From: Symsagittifera roscoffensis
Taxonomy: Eukaryota; Xenacoelomorpha; Acoela; Convolutidae
Length of the DNA stretch: 64,000 nt
NCBI RefSeq assembly: GCF_963678635.1
Contig: NC_087066.1
Coordinates: 10,834,517-10,898,516, forward strand
Reading direction: 5' to 3'
Below, one piece after another: positions 1 through 11,522 of this stretch (the stretch's first letter is position 1; each line of letters opens with the position of its first letter). A model generated the notes under the pieces. It saw nothing but the letters and a program-made list of their open reading frames with translations. It searched no databases and was not told the origin of the DNA. Both the position numbers and the translations under genes were made by a program.

Positions 1-344
1 CAAAGTTTTGAAAAGTGCCTTTGGTTCTTTTATCTCTCAATTTGGGTTGAGTTATAATAAATAATTAAAAAATACTGAAGTTGAATGGAATTTTACTGAA
101 CAAACTTTTCATGTGAAAAATGTGAAAAATGTAGAAAATTTAGATAAGCGAACCATGTTTTTCACCTTCGTTGGTTTGATTGAATTTTTTTCTGCTGTTT
201 CTTGGCTCTTTTTATTATGCAAAGCTTTGGTCCATGAATGCTATGTGGCGAAAGATTTATGCTTAGGAAACGATTTTCATTCGCATCAATTTTGATAATC
301 GAAACAAAAATTTAAGCAAAAATTGATTTTGCTCCAAGCTGGAT

Positions 345-640
345 GGATCTAAGATTTTCTCGAGGGGGAAGTGAATTAAACAAAAATATTGAGAGTTTTG
401 TCGGTCTCTTTTTTTTAGGTTGACCAAATTAATTTTCCGAGCTCTCCTGAAACACTGAAAAGCTTTAAAAAAACCATAATTAGCCAAATTTTCTGCGCCG
501 CAGGCAAAACTTTGAAAAACAGACAAAAAGGGCGTTTTTAGGTACCTTTTGGAAAATGTTGACCAAAAAATCGCGTTTTTCCGGCGCGCGCTCCGCCCTC
601 AAACTTAGTTTATATTTGCGCTAAAGGCTTTTTTAATAAA
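345..640 (+). repeat. Dispersed repeat, copy 1 (second copy at 31.6 kb)
   Basis: This stretch of about 290 bp inside a copine intron aligns, with many changes, to 31595-31862 in the same orientation. Shared landmarks in the same order are GATCTA near the start, a TT-GACC/GTCGAC-AAATT segment, CGAGCTCTCC, GGCAAAACTTT, GCCTCCGGCAAA or its GCCGCAGGCAAA equivalent, TTTTGACCAAAA and a GCGCGC or CGCGC run. There is no coding capacity. It is probably an old non-autonomous element; the class is unknown. Confidence 0.55.
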
Positions 641-878
641 TTGTATGTTTGTGTGTTTATTTCTATGAAAATTATGATGAGGAAAAACTGGACAAATTAG
701 GAAAATTTATGTCATTAAAAAACTGTTCATCTAAACAGTTAAGCATTAGACACTCACCAGTCTCGAATTTGTGCTTTAAATATTTAATTCAAATAAATCG
801 AATGTAAGTTAAAAAGTTGTAGTAAATTTCAATGTAAGTCAGTTATGAAAATAATAGTTGTTTCCTTGTTTCTTGTAG

Positions 879-1447
<569 letters not shown>

Positions 1448-1684
1448 TTCGTGTCTCTAAGAGAGGTGTTTGGCACCTCGTTTGTCCCCAGCAAGATGGC
1501 CGAATACCAGCGAAGTCTCTCTAAGAAGGTCCTGGCAGAAGTGCCCAAACAGGTCAAACTCTACATGAAGTTCAAGGGCATCCGACCCATAGATGTCTAC
1601 AATTCATACATGATTCATCATCCGAATTCAACAAGCGCATCGCCAATTGGGGCTCCCACAAATGCTATCCCAAGTCACTTTTAA
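1448..1684 (+). CDS. Copine-family gene, last coding exon with stop
   Basis: The exon follows a TTTCAG acceptor and joins the previous exon in phase 0 after a 434-bp intron, making the copine RDIVQ-FV junction. It encodes FVSLREVFG, an LAEVPKQVKLYMK helix and a GIRP motif, which close the copine A domain. It then runs about 27 residues of Ser/Pro/Asn-rich tail to a TAA at 1682-1684. Human copines also end soon after this motif in a variable proline-rich tail. I saw no clear AATAAA shortly after the stop, so the 3' untranslated end is not placed. There is no frameshift or stop in either exon, so this appears to be a live host gene. Confidence 0.83.
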   Translation, partial: FVSLREVFGTSFVPSKMAEYQRSLSKKVLAEVPKQVKLYMKFKGIRPIDVYNSYMIHHPNSTSASPIGAPTNAIPSHF

Positions 1685-4600
1685 ACGTTTGGCTTATACT
1701 TCATTATGTGAGCCAATATCTTTTTCCAGTATCCTCGCCGTAGTTGTTTGCTTGTTTTCCATTGAAAGGATCATTAATTATATTGTAGCTGAATCAATAT
1801 TGAAATGGTTTAAAATACAAAGAGGACCTCTGTTTGTGATAAACTAAACACAAATGGCCAAAAATCAAAAAAAAAAACTAAATACTATTTTTATTTCAAG
1901 TTTTTATTACAAATTCCGGAAACTGGGAAAAACCATCAAACTAGATAAATGATTACTAATATTAATGTATAGCCGTAATCTTAATGATTTTAATTTTGAT
2001 ACCAGCGAACATAATGATGAGTGCTCTCCTCTTTTTATTGCTTATGTTTTTTTCTATCACAAGCTAAACTACTTAAATTTCTCCCTTTTATAAACCTTAA
2101 TTTATTGGATATGCGGTTTTCTATGAAGTTATTCTGGCATGTTTGGCTATTTAGATAGAATATAAATTTTGTCAAGTTTTGTCAGTTTCATTAATTATTA
2201 ATGGTTTTTTTTCTTCAGCAAACTTCGATTTTTTAAGCAGCCGTTTTTGACGGATTTTTTTTATATACCAGCCGAAAGGTTTTGTTGTCTTGAGCTCAAA
2301 TTTAGAACGATTTTTCACCTCTGATCTTTTTTTAAGAAGTTATGGGAATTTGAAGGTTGCCAATTTGGCCAATTTGGGGTAATGAGCGCGCTAGATTTTA
2401 ATGTATTCACACAAAAGCGGAGAATTAATCTGTCTTAGAAGTTGTTCTTATATTAGCTAAAGGTATTATTTTGTTCTTTACATAGCACACAATTTTTAGT
2501 TTTTTTGAAAGTTTCTTCGTCAATTTTTTCAAAAGTGAGTACTACTCCATAGACCTTAAAAGGCAGTCGGAGCATTCAGAAATTCGCCCTGATACGAGAA
2601 GTCTTGTTTGGTTTGATTTTCATTTATTAAAAAATAGGCCGTGCCATTAACTCTCCCGTCTGGTCACTCTTCTAAGGTAACCGTTGATTGACAAGCTTGT
2701 GTGAGTGGAAATGAAAGAGTTTTTAAAATTTGGCAAATATGTGCGGACAAAACAAATTTTTCATCAATTGGGCTCTGTGTGATTGAGAAATTGGATTGAG
2801 GAATACGGAAGAAAGTCAATATTTTACTTGTCTCTTCTATGCAAAACAATGCAAGGTTGATTTTCCATCCTTATCTTTACGACCGACTAAGAAAAATTTG
2901 ATCGACGCCAAATGGTTCTAAAGGCAATCGGGAACACTACTCAAACATATTTCACCCAAACTTAACTTGATTTGTTTCTTGTATACTTCTTATCTCTAGT
3001 AAAAACAACTAAAATGATAAGATCGTCACAAAAACTGTTTTGATCAGGCTTTTTGCCTTTTTTTGGTCGGATTATGAAGAAAAAATTGAAAGAAAACTTC
3101 TTAAAGAAGTTTAATTCGGAAAAATTTTTAACCTTTTTTTCCCAGCTGTCTTTGATTTGAATCTTTATTTCCAATTCAATATAAGTTCCCCGGGCTGTCC
3201 TTCACTTATCGAAAATGCTTACCATAGAACTCTATTCACCAAACAATTCATCATACAGTTCCATACGTTAAGTTTATGGAAAAAAAACATATCATACAAT
3301 TTCTTTGTATAGATTTTGTGTGATATGCATTTGAAACATTTCTGATCATAAAAACTTTCGAAAACCTAAAAATAAATCTAGAAATAGCAGAAAAAGCAGT
3401 CAGTTTTAATGAACTTTAAGAAAACTGATAGCAAAAAATATTAGACTTTTTTTTTGAAAAAAGCTTATCATACAATTCCATACATCCAGTGTATGGAAAA
3501 ACTGCTCATCATACAATGTCCATATATACGGCGACAAAAATTTTTTTTCAAAAAATTCGAAAATGCTCTAAAAGCTTTCAGTTTTTTTTAACCGCAAAAC
3601 AGTTTTTGTACACAAGCAAAGATTTGCATTAAATAGTCCTGAATACCGATTGTTAGATTATTTTTCCTTTTCACTTTATAATTCTTTCAAAAACTCTCAA
3701 AAAGCTTATTTCTTTTTTATGACAGGTTTTTATAGGCCTTGATCACTGCCTTTTAATATTAATTTCAAAGTTTAAAAGTTTTGTATTCAGAAATACTCAA
3801 AGACAGTTCAGGCCGTATCCTATGCGTTGTAAATGCAAGATCATTCAAAATTTGGTGACTCTAGTTTCGTAAGCCAAGGTCTCTATCTCTTGCGTTCGGT
3901 AACGAACACAAATAGAAAATTTTCAGAGTTTATCTTCATCAAAAAATTTGAATTTTTGTTTTTGTTTGGAAAAGTGTTTGTCATACAATTTTATAATAAC
4001 AAAAAGTGTTTGTCATACAGTTTTCATTGGGAATTTTTTATATATAGAAATTGTATGGTAAAAAATTTTTGTCAACCTGGGTCACTGCTTGAAAAAATAA
4101 ATATAGGTTTTCGAATTTCAAAACAAAGATGCACCAAAAACGTGACTCTTGTTTCCCAAACAATTTTTGTTTCTTATGTCCAGATTTTATGTTTTTGACT
4201 AGTTTTATTAGGTTTAAGAAGTAGGTAAATTTTTTTTCATCGAAGCTAGAAAGTGGATGTTTTACGATACATTAGTGATCTTATAAACTTCCTTGAACTA
4301 GCTATTACTATTCTGCAGTTTCTGTAATGAGTGCATATTCTCAAAAATTTTATATAACCAGACATAACAGTTTGCGGCAATGATTGTACACCAAAATTCT
4401 CACTTAACCGTATATCCAAGTTTCTAAACGCATATTTTCTCGAATTTTTTTTTTAGTTTCTGTTGATAACTTTTGTTTTGAGTTTCAAAGTAGCTGAATG
4501 AATTTTTTTTCAATATTGTGTTTTCCAACAAACCAACTTTGGCGGTGCAAAACGTAGCCAGAACAATTTTGGCGAAGAAAAAATATGCCCCAATGAAATA

Positions 4601-7600
4601 ATATTTCTTTTTGCAATTGGGAAAGCAAATTTATCTAGTCAATATTTGAATACTTTTTAGCGGCTCGGAAAGGCTGAACTTTTTTTGCTTGGATATTTCA
4701 AGCGCGCTTTGTCAGTTTTGCCTATAAAGCTGAAAGAGTTTACATTTGCGGAGTTTTTTGGCATTGTAAATTGTTCCAAATTGAACTGAGACAAGCCAAT
4801 TGGCAAAATGTGTTTTCTATAAAACACTTATAACACGATTAAACTTTTTGAAGAGTTTTTGGCTGAGAATAATTGACAGTTCTCAAATTTTGGTTTACGA
4901 AATAAGTTTTTGAGGCTAGTTAAATTCTCTTTAGTCTCCAATTTTAATTGAGTTGCAGAATAAAAAAAAACCTGATTCTAACGAAATTGCGTTTTTTATT
5001 TTACTAAAAACTTTACTGACATTGAATAGTAATGGCCAAAAATAAAACAAGATTTATTATTTTGAGGCCAAACCCTGAATGAAACTTGAAGGTTTAGAAT
5101 GCAAATTGAAAGTACAGTGCAAAGTGAAACACTTTGCTCCTGGTAACGATTTGGTTGGTCAACCACTATCAAAACTGGATTGATTAACTTTGCTTTAGTA
5201 GTTCGAATTATATCGCTCGTTCTTTATTTCCAATTTGCCATATTAGGCAAATCTTAAAACCCAGCAGTTTTTTGAAACCGCTTACGGATAAAACACATGA
5301 AAAGTTTTGTTTTGAGCTTTGACTTTGGGATTTCAAAAGGTTTCAGATTAAAAGCCGCGAGAATTGGCTAGTAAAGATGTCACAACTAGTCTGGCTAAAA
5401 AGCCATGTGAGCACAAATGTTCAGTAATTTTTTCAAAGTCTAAACGAAAGATTAAAAGAAATCCAAGAAAAAAGAAACATAGCTATCCATGCTTATCCGA
5501 TCAATTCAAATATAATTTTTAATAACAACTTTATAAACAAAAATCAACAAAAAGTCGTTCTCAAAAAGTCGTAAACTACGTATAATTATAAGGATTTAAT
5601 TTTCCAAAATAAATCATATGCCAGCAATAAAACATTCTGGTAGAAAAGCGTTAAATTAAGTAGATTTTTAGAATTTACATGCGTAGGCAACCTGTAGTCA
5701 GACAACTATATAACAAAATAAAAAATCTCAACTAGTTGAGCAGCCTTGTTTTACCTAATATTTGCAGCAAAAAAAACGGTATATTTAGCTGCCTTATGGG
5801 TGTGTGTAATTTTTATGCCAGGCCAGTTGGACTAACGCAAAAATAAGTTCTTTAATTTTGATTAGGAGTTCTGTTTTCTTGTAGAGATCTATTTACCTGA
5901 AAAATGTTTTGTGGAGTTATTTAATTAGTCGAACGTTTCAAGAGGTCATCCAGCCAAAAAGTTAAATCAAACTCCGAAATACCAAATTAGTGTTTTTTAA
6001 CCAAATTGAAGAGATTTTTAGTCTTTCAAGTTTTATCGATGTATGGCCGTTGACAAACTTAGAAAAAAAAACATTTTTAGACAATGGTCCACCCAGGATC
6101 TCTTCATTCGGGGTTGACCCAAAGTTTTCTTGATCTTTTTAACGAATTTTTGGATTTTGATTTTGCGTGTGCCACAATCGTTGTGCCACAAAAACTATGA
6201 TTTGGTTTGAAAATATCGGACAAAAAGTAACTTTTTTGTCAGAAAAGAAACTGAGCGTCATCTTTCCGAGTCGCAGTCTTCTTATACAGAGGAAAGTTAA
6301 GTTAGTACAATGAGTGCAAATTCCAATATCAACATCGAGAATTTTTGCGCGATTCCGCCTAATTCTGTTTACAAAACGCTGTAAGTTATTGTTTAAGATA
6401 CAAAAGACGAACATAATATTTATTTGAAGCTCTGCGATAGGCAACAAATATGGTGTCAATTAATTTAATTGATTTTGTTTGAAGTTTATGTAAGTTCAGT
6501 CGGCTACTCTTCTGCTGCTTGTCAATCATTCCGTACTGCTTTCAAGCTACTTTTTCGGAAGTAATAAAATCAAACAGTTTCTTACTAAGATTTGTTTCGA
6601 AAATATTGGACAAAATGTAATAATTTTTTCTCAGAACAGAAAATGGACCAGAACATTGACGAGGAGAAAGATCCATGGCAATTTATCCATGCCAACTCTA
6701 CTTCAGCAAGCCTTTTTCCAAAATATTTACTAGAACCAGAAAACTTAAGAAGTTTGAAATAAATCCTGAATTTTTCTAGATTTAAACGTCGGCAGCAAAA
6801 GGACAATAGAGTACTGTTAAAATAAAAAACAGTAGATAAGCGAGCCAAAGAAATCTTACCAGAGGAGAAAGCAAGGCCAAGAAATCGAAAGAAAACGACG
6901 AATTGAGAGAACCAGCGTTGGTTTTAAAGGAGAGTCTCCTAAACAGCATTCGAGAAGACTAAATAACCAAAAGCACAAGCTCAGAAAGTTTTCGAGAATC
7001 CTCGAGGACGAAATCCGGTCGACAATTTGGAGCATTGATGACAACTCGATCACAATAGAGAATTATGGACTCCAGGGTCAGGTAGAAAAAACTGTATAAC
7101 TTGTATCCCAGGAAGATAAATAGCTTATGCCTAAAACTCATTGGTTTTCAAGGCCGAGAAATGGCGCCTAGGAACCAAATGTGACGTCTCAAAATTAGTT
7201 ATGTAGATTCAACTTTTGCACCCTTAGGGGAATGTGATCGGCTGCAAATGTGGATTCAGTCATTTTATTTCATTTGTGAATAGGTTACATACTTTCATTC
7301 TGCTACCGTCAGGGCTGTCAATCATCACGTACCTGCCTGCCAATCATTCCGTAATACTTTTTAGCTACCCTTTCACATCATGATCAGAGTCTTGATTTAT
7401 CGGATTTATTAGAAAGGCATTCTGAACTACTGTTTCGAACCAATACTTTTCAGTGATAATTAAGTAAGTGTAATTTTTTCCACTCCCAAAAAAAAATTGA
7501 AATTAGAAAAACTTTAACTTGATTTCACAATTTTTTCCAAATACAACTCTCTTAAATAAAAAAAATTCAAAAAAAGACTGCTGCATCAGAGCTCAGCCTA

Positions 7601-8660
7601 CGAATTTTCCAACTGCTTTTCAAAATCTATGGAGTAGTGTTCAACTATGACCAAAAATTGACGAAAGTTTCAAGAAATTAAAAAAACGTTTCAATTTATT
7701 CGTTTCAGTTTTGTTTTTAAAAACAACACGCAATGTAGAGTTCGAATTGATATATTTATCAGATAGCAAGGTTTTTTTATACCAAAAACATGCCTCGATT
7801 CAAAAATTTGGAAAAATGTCCTTGACGGATTGTTTACCGGCTACAGGCTAAAAGCACAAAACACATGGTGCGCTAATACTTTCAAATTGACGAAAGTGTT
7901 TCGAAAAACGGTTAGCAAGATTAAAATATCTTGAGATTGAAAAATTGGTTACATCTCGAGAGTCTTACATATATAAATAAAAACATGAGTGCCACTGACA
8001 CAAAGGCTGGTAATCTCTAAAATACAGTTTCAGTGAAACGTCACGGTTGTTTTTTGTGGCATTTTTATAATTTTAGGTATTGAACTATAAGAGCTATAAA
8101 ACACTTTGGCAAATGGATTGAAAAACTAACTGTTGATGAATCAGGTGATGTTTTTTAGTCTATTAAAGGTCTTTAATTTTTACCATGGTATTTGTTTTTC
8201 ACTTTTTTCAATGAAAGCTAAGTTTATGTCTGATATAAGAAAGATCTTAATAAGCCTCTGTTTTCAACAAATAATCAGTATTGTTCTGTTTCTTTGTCCT
8301 ATGAACTCAACTTCAAATTGAGTCAAAACAACTTTATCTATCTATACTTTATCCGCTTTAGAGAGCCTAAAAATTTAAAGCAATATAAATTAACTTTTGT
8401 TATTTTAGAACGAAATATTTTCCCCCATAAAATACTATTTATTGAGGATAGTTTCCTGCAACAACGTTTCATTAAAGCTTCAAAATTAATCCATTTTTTA
8501 AATGTGTTTTGAACCAATTTCGAAGTGAGTCAAATGATTTTTAAATGTTAGGATCCTGAATCTTCAAAACATAATAAATTAATTTCTTGATTTCATCATA
8601 AAGATACTCATTTATCCCCACGAAGTATGAGTATTATTTAGTATATGTGGCCTTTTTGTA
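1685..8660. other. AT-rich non-coding DNA, no gene recognised
   Basis: Seven kilobases of T- and A-rich sequence. Open frames here are short, rich in F/K/I/N and show no recognisable domain, so I treat them as chance. A loose repeat of about 55 bp built around CATACA(A/G)TTCCATAC occurs at about 3249-3303 and again at 3466-3520, with the related phrase GTGTTTGTCATACA twice near 3975-4020. Another weak similarity joins 6195-6255 to 6592-6655. The 3' untranslated region of the copine gene should begin here. Confidence 0.5.
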
Positions 8661-8663
8661 ATT

Positions 8664-8778
8664 CAGGGTCGATTGCCCAAAAAACGGAAGAAAAAATAGA
8701 ACCATAGGGGGAACCTTTGGACGGCCAAGGGTTCGACTCCTTGAGAGGCACCCGCCTAAATCCGACCCTGGTATGCAG
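8664..8778 (+). repeat. Possible tRNA-derived SINE-like fragment with a B-box match
   Basis: The 11-mer GGTTCGACTCC at 8730-8740 fits the Pol III B-box consensus GGTTCGANNCC. The segment is bracketed by CAGGGTCG (from 8666) and CGACCCTG (ending near 8771), an 8-bp inverted repeat that could close a stem. I could not fit a convincing A box, D arm or anticodon arm, and the interval is too long for a tRNA without an intron. It could be a SINE head or a chance match. Confidence 0.25.
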
Positions 8779-9215
8779 TTTATCTGTTCATTTTCAGAGA
8801 TATATTAGCTTGAATGATGCTGGTATACGCAATACGCACCCGTTTTTAAAAAGAAAACGCAAACAATTTTTTTCTGAAAAACGGTTCACAAAATTTTTGT
8901 AATTGAAAACTGGTTCCGTTTTGAGAGTTGCAAACCGTATCATTAAAATGGTTTCCACTGTCGCCAAAAATGACTGATCCGTATATAACAGATTCAGATA
9001 TACGTCAAGTTCAGTATTTCTGGGAATTTTTATACCATTACTTATTAAATTTTTGTTTAATGGTAGTTATAGGTTACTTTGGCAAATGGAATGAATAAAG
9101 TTTCAGTTTTTGTCTATTCAATGTGGAAAGTTTTTTGGAAGTAGCAAACCAATGCAAGTGGAACCAGATCTAAACTTGATTTATACTATTGGTTGTGATT
9201 ATGATATTTTATCTC

Positions 9216-9222
9216 TATAAAA
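9216..9222 (+). promoter_or_regulatory. TATA box of the copy-A LTR promoter
   Basis: TATAAAA is preserved in all three LTRs (9216, 27305, 35858), in each case inside (T)ATC(T/A)CTATAAAAT and 56-62 bp upstream of the LTR hairpin. A start site about 30 bp downstream would place the hairpin close to the RNA 5' end. This is inferred from position only. Confidence 0.55.
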
Positions 9223-9277
9223 TTTTAAATACTAACCAATCATACTCCATCAAACTAATACCCCATTTATTTGTAAA

Positions 9278-9305
9278 GTGTTGAAGTTACTTGTAGTTTC
9301 AACAC
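9278..9305 (+). promoter_or_regulatory. Covarying 12-bp RNA hairpin with CTTG loop in the LTR
   Basis: The left arm GTGTTGAAGTTA and right arm TGTAGTTTCAACAC form twelve consecutive pairs (two of them G-T) around a CTTG loop. In copy B (35919-35946) pair 4 changes from T-A to C-G, pair 9 from G-T to A-T and pair 10 from T-G to T-A. In the 3' LTR of copy A pair 10 is C-G. Such compensating changes indicate selection on an RNA structure. Its position just after the predicted transcription start recalls a TAR-like or poly(A)-hairpin element. Confidence 0.65.
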
Positions 9306-9539
9306 CAGAACAGTTTGAATTAAACTTAGAACACAGTTGTTCTCATTCGGGAAAAAACTCGCGCCAACCGGTGTACACTAGATCTATTGAGACTAGGAGA
9401 TATAAGATTAAGACTAAGATTGGTATTAGACTAAGAAGTTGCACGAATCTATCCGGCCGAAAATAAGATAGCGTGACGAGCAGACAGTGTAATTATCTGA
9501 AATTACTCTATGAGTACAGTAATCCATACATAACTCATC

Positions 9540-9557
9540 TGGTGCAATCAAAAGTCT
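9540..9557 (+). promoter_or_regulatory. Candidate primer-binding site of copy A
   Basis: TGGTGCAATC begins three bases after the LTR end. The equivalent place in copy B reads TGGTGCGACC (36216). A TGG start complementary to a tRNA CCA end is typical of LTR-element primer sites. The primer tRNA is not identified, because the next bases differ between copies. Confidence 0.4.
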
Positions 9558-10033
9558 CGAACAGACCTTAATTAACCTAGAATTAGACAAAACATTAGAT
9601 TAGATTCAAACAAATACAACATTTCACGAACAAGAAACGACAGACGATTAGGAAGAAACTTACCAATCGATTTCTTGATAGTACGACAGGAACGAGATCA
9701 AATTTTTATATTTAGAATACTATCAACAGTAAGTTTAAATTTTCATTTACTGACATAATATTTGAAAAACAATTTTCGAATAATTTTTCATAGCGCTACA
9801 TCTATCAATTGTACAATAACGACTGATAAAAACAACAATTGTCGTTTTCCTCAGATCAGCTGTAAATTAAATTACATCTTGAAAAATTTTTTATTGAACA
9901 CAAAAGTACAAGAATTAGTTAGTATATATAAATCATCAAATCACCCCAGCTTCATCAACTAAGACATAACAGCGAATTTCAAACACTAACAATCATCAAA
10001 ACTAACATCAAACCCTAACGCTCTAAATTTTAA

Positions 10034-10179
10034 ACTATCAAGGCTCATCCTTATTTTCACTTAAGTTAATTTTATTTAAATAACAGATCATCAAGGCTTA
10101 CCTTGGATGTTTAAATTAAAATATATCCTTATATTTAAATTTCTAAGCATTTCAACTTCTGATCATCAAGGCATATCCT
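10034..10179 (+). promoter_or_regulatory. ATCAAGG hairpin cluster in the copy-A leader
   Basis: Three small stem-loops of the form ATC-AAGG / 4-5 nt loop / CCTT-(G)GAT begin near 10036, 10087 and 10161. The last can be extended by GATCA pairing with TGATC. Copy B has two (about 36901 and 36977) at nearly the same spacing (74 versus 76 nt). Repeated short hairpins in a retroelement leader are typical of genome-packaging signals; that role is inferred. Confidence 0.5.
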
Positions 10180-10324
10180 TTGATCAAATAGATTAATTTT
10201 GTTCTCCCCTCCACATTTATTTAGTGTCTAACGGCCTCAAACGTCGATTCACTGCCCAACCCTTATCAAAAACCCAGAAAAAACAGTAATTTCTCAAAAA
10301 AAAAACCATTTTATTTAACCAAAC

Positions 10325-10355
10325 AGTGAAGAACTTCGGTTACTCATCCTTCACT
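10325..10355 (+). promoter_or_regulatory. Nested UUCG hairpin in the copy-A leader
   Basis: AGTGAAG (10325-10331) pairs with CTTCACT (10349-10355). Inside, AAC-TTCG-GTT forms a short stem with the stable C(UUCG)G tetraloop. Copy B carries the same structure at 37143-37173 with one base changed in the unpaired part. Confidence 0.5.
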
Positions 10356-10506
10356 TGACCCCACTCCTCTTAGATGACCCAGGCTATAACACTTAAACTT
10401 AGTAAGTCATAAAATAGTATCTGACGAACTATTTGCGTTCTAATTATACCTGAACCTTGTGGAGCGGTTTACTATTCCCCAACCCTTGATCACAAATCAT
10501 TACCCC

Positions 10507-10517
10507 TAGGTAAGATT
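10507..10517 (+). promoter_or_regulatory. Splice-donor consensus in the copy-A leader
   Basis: CTAG/GTAAGA is a strong 5' splice site about 200 nt upstream of the gag ATG, within CCCCTAGGTAAGATTAAG. The same sequence is present in copy B at 37317-37327. A donor before gag is how errantiviruses and retroviruses make spliced env mRNA. Confidence 0.5.
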
Positions 10518-11330
10518 AAGTAAGTAAACACCTTAGCTTAGAATTAGTCACCGAGAAAGTACAAATCATTCTTCGGAATCGATTTACACTTTTCTCCCCA
10601 ACTCAAACATACGACCCAAGTTCAGCTAACCACAAAGTCGTAAGAACTAACAGTTTGAGACATTAGAATCCCTAATCCAGATTGTGCATCCATCATCCTA
10701 AACATTATGCCAAGAGACAATTTAGGAAACAAACAAACAATCATTTAATACAATTGTTTAATTAACGACGAAAAATACGACCCCGTAATCACACCACACA
10801 AACAATCAGTAGGATATATAAGAACAAAAAAACAAACACTAAGGAAAAAGAAAAAAAAAACAAACAAAAACAAATTGTTAAGAAAAGATTTTCAAAACGA
10901 AGAAACGCAGTCTCAGAATCGGAAACAACCGCAATACACAAGCTTCATAATATAAAAGCCTCAATCAACAAAAATCACCAAATAGACGATCAACTATATT
11001 TCACAGATTCAGAAACCATATCATCAGCATCGATAAAAGGCAAACAGAAAAAAAAATTGCTACACAAACTAACCAATCAACCAATAAGACACATTGAAAA
11101 TTACACATTAACAGTAATATAACACAAAAATGATTCAAAATGAAGATAACCAGAAAATTCAATACTTCCGTTTTTAATATCACAATTATCTGAGCCCCGT
11201 GGACAAATAGAATTTAGTAAAAAGTTAATTGCAAACTTATTTGAAAAAAGACAGTCAAAAAAGGACAGTCCGTGCAAAAAAACTTCCAGATGTAAAAATC
11301 AAAAGACAGCGTCTCGATCTTTATATCAAA

Positions 11331-11522
11331 GGTATGTGCAACCTCATATCATGCTTTGGAATCTACACAAAAACAATCAGATCACCAAATGCATTTCACA
11401 ACGGATATCTCATCCAAACTGGCAATGGTATATGCAATCTCACATCATGCTTTGGAATCTACACAAAAGAAATCAGATCACCAAATGCATTTCACAACGG
11501 ATATCTCATCCAAACTGACAAT
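11331..11522 (+). repeat. 96-bp in-frame tandem duplication in gag of copy A
   Basis: Two direct 96-bp units (11331-11426 and 11427-11522) differ at only a few positions and each encode 32 residues including SCFGIYTK and SPNAFHNGYLIQT. Copy B has a single, diverged equivalent near 38115-38225, so the duplication belongs to lineage A and kept the frame. Confidence 0.75.

Larger units (their letters stand above)
9159..9537 (+). repeat. 5' LTR of copy A
   Basis: The repeat matches 27248-27621 and the copy-B LTR at 35802-36213 over its whole length. It begins TGGAACC and ends near AACTCA. Contents in order are a TATAAAA box (9216-9222), a 12-bp hairpin (9278-9305), the conserved phrase AGAAGTTGCACGAATCT and a GTGACGAGCAGAC block. 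Short open frames inside the three LTRs are frame artefacts of this shared sequence. Confidence 0.8.
9558..10706 (+). other. 5' untranslated leader of copy A
   Basis: This 1.15-kb non-coding leader aligns well with copy B 36234-37515 although neither is open in any frame. Conserved parts are the ATCAAGG hairpins, the phrase GTGTCTAACG(G/A)CCTCAAACG, a nested UUCG hairpin, a splice-donor consensus and the lead-in CATCCTAAAC(A/C)TT directly before the gag ATG. Conservation without coding capacity points to RNA functions such as packaging, translation or splicing. Confidence 0.6.

Noticed and set aside
3833-4198. 121-codon plus-strand frame
   Set aside because: Low-complexity Phe/Lys/Ser composition and no recognisable pattern.
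6195-6655. Two similar segments around AAAATAT(C/T)GGACAAAA
   Set aside because: Too short and AT-rich to call a repeat family with confidence.
8664-8778. Complete tRNA gene
   Set aside because: Only the T-loop-like B box fits. No A box or anticodon arm could be placed.
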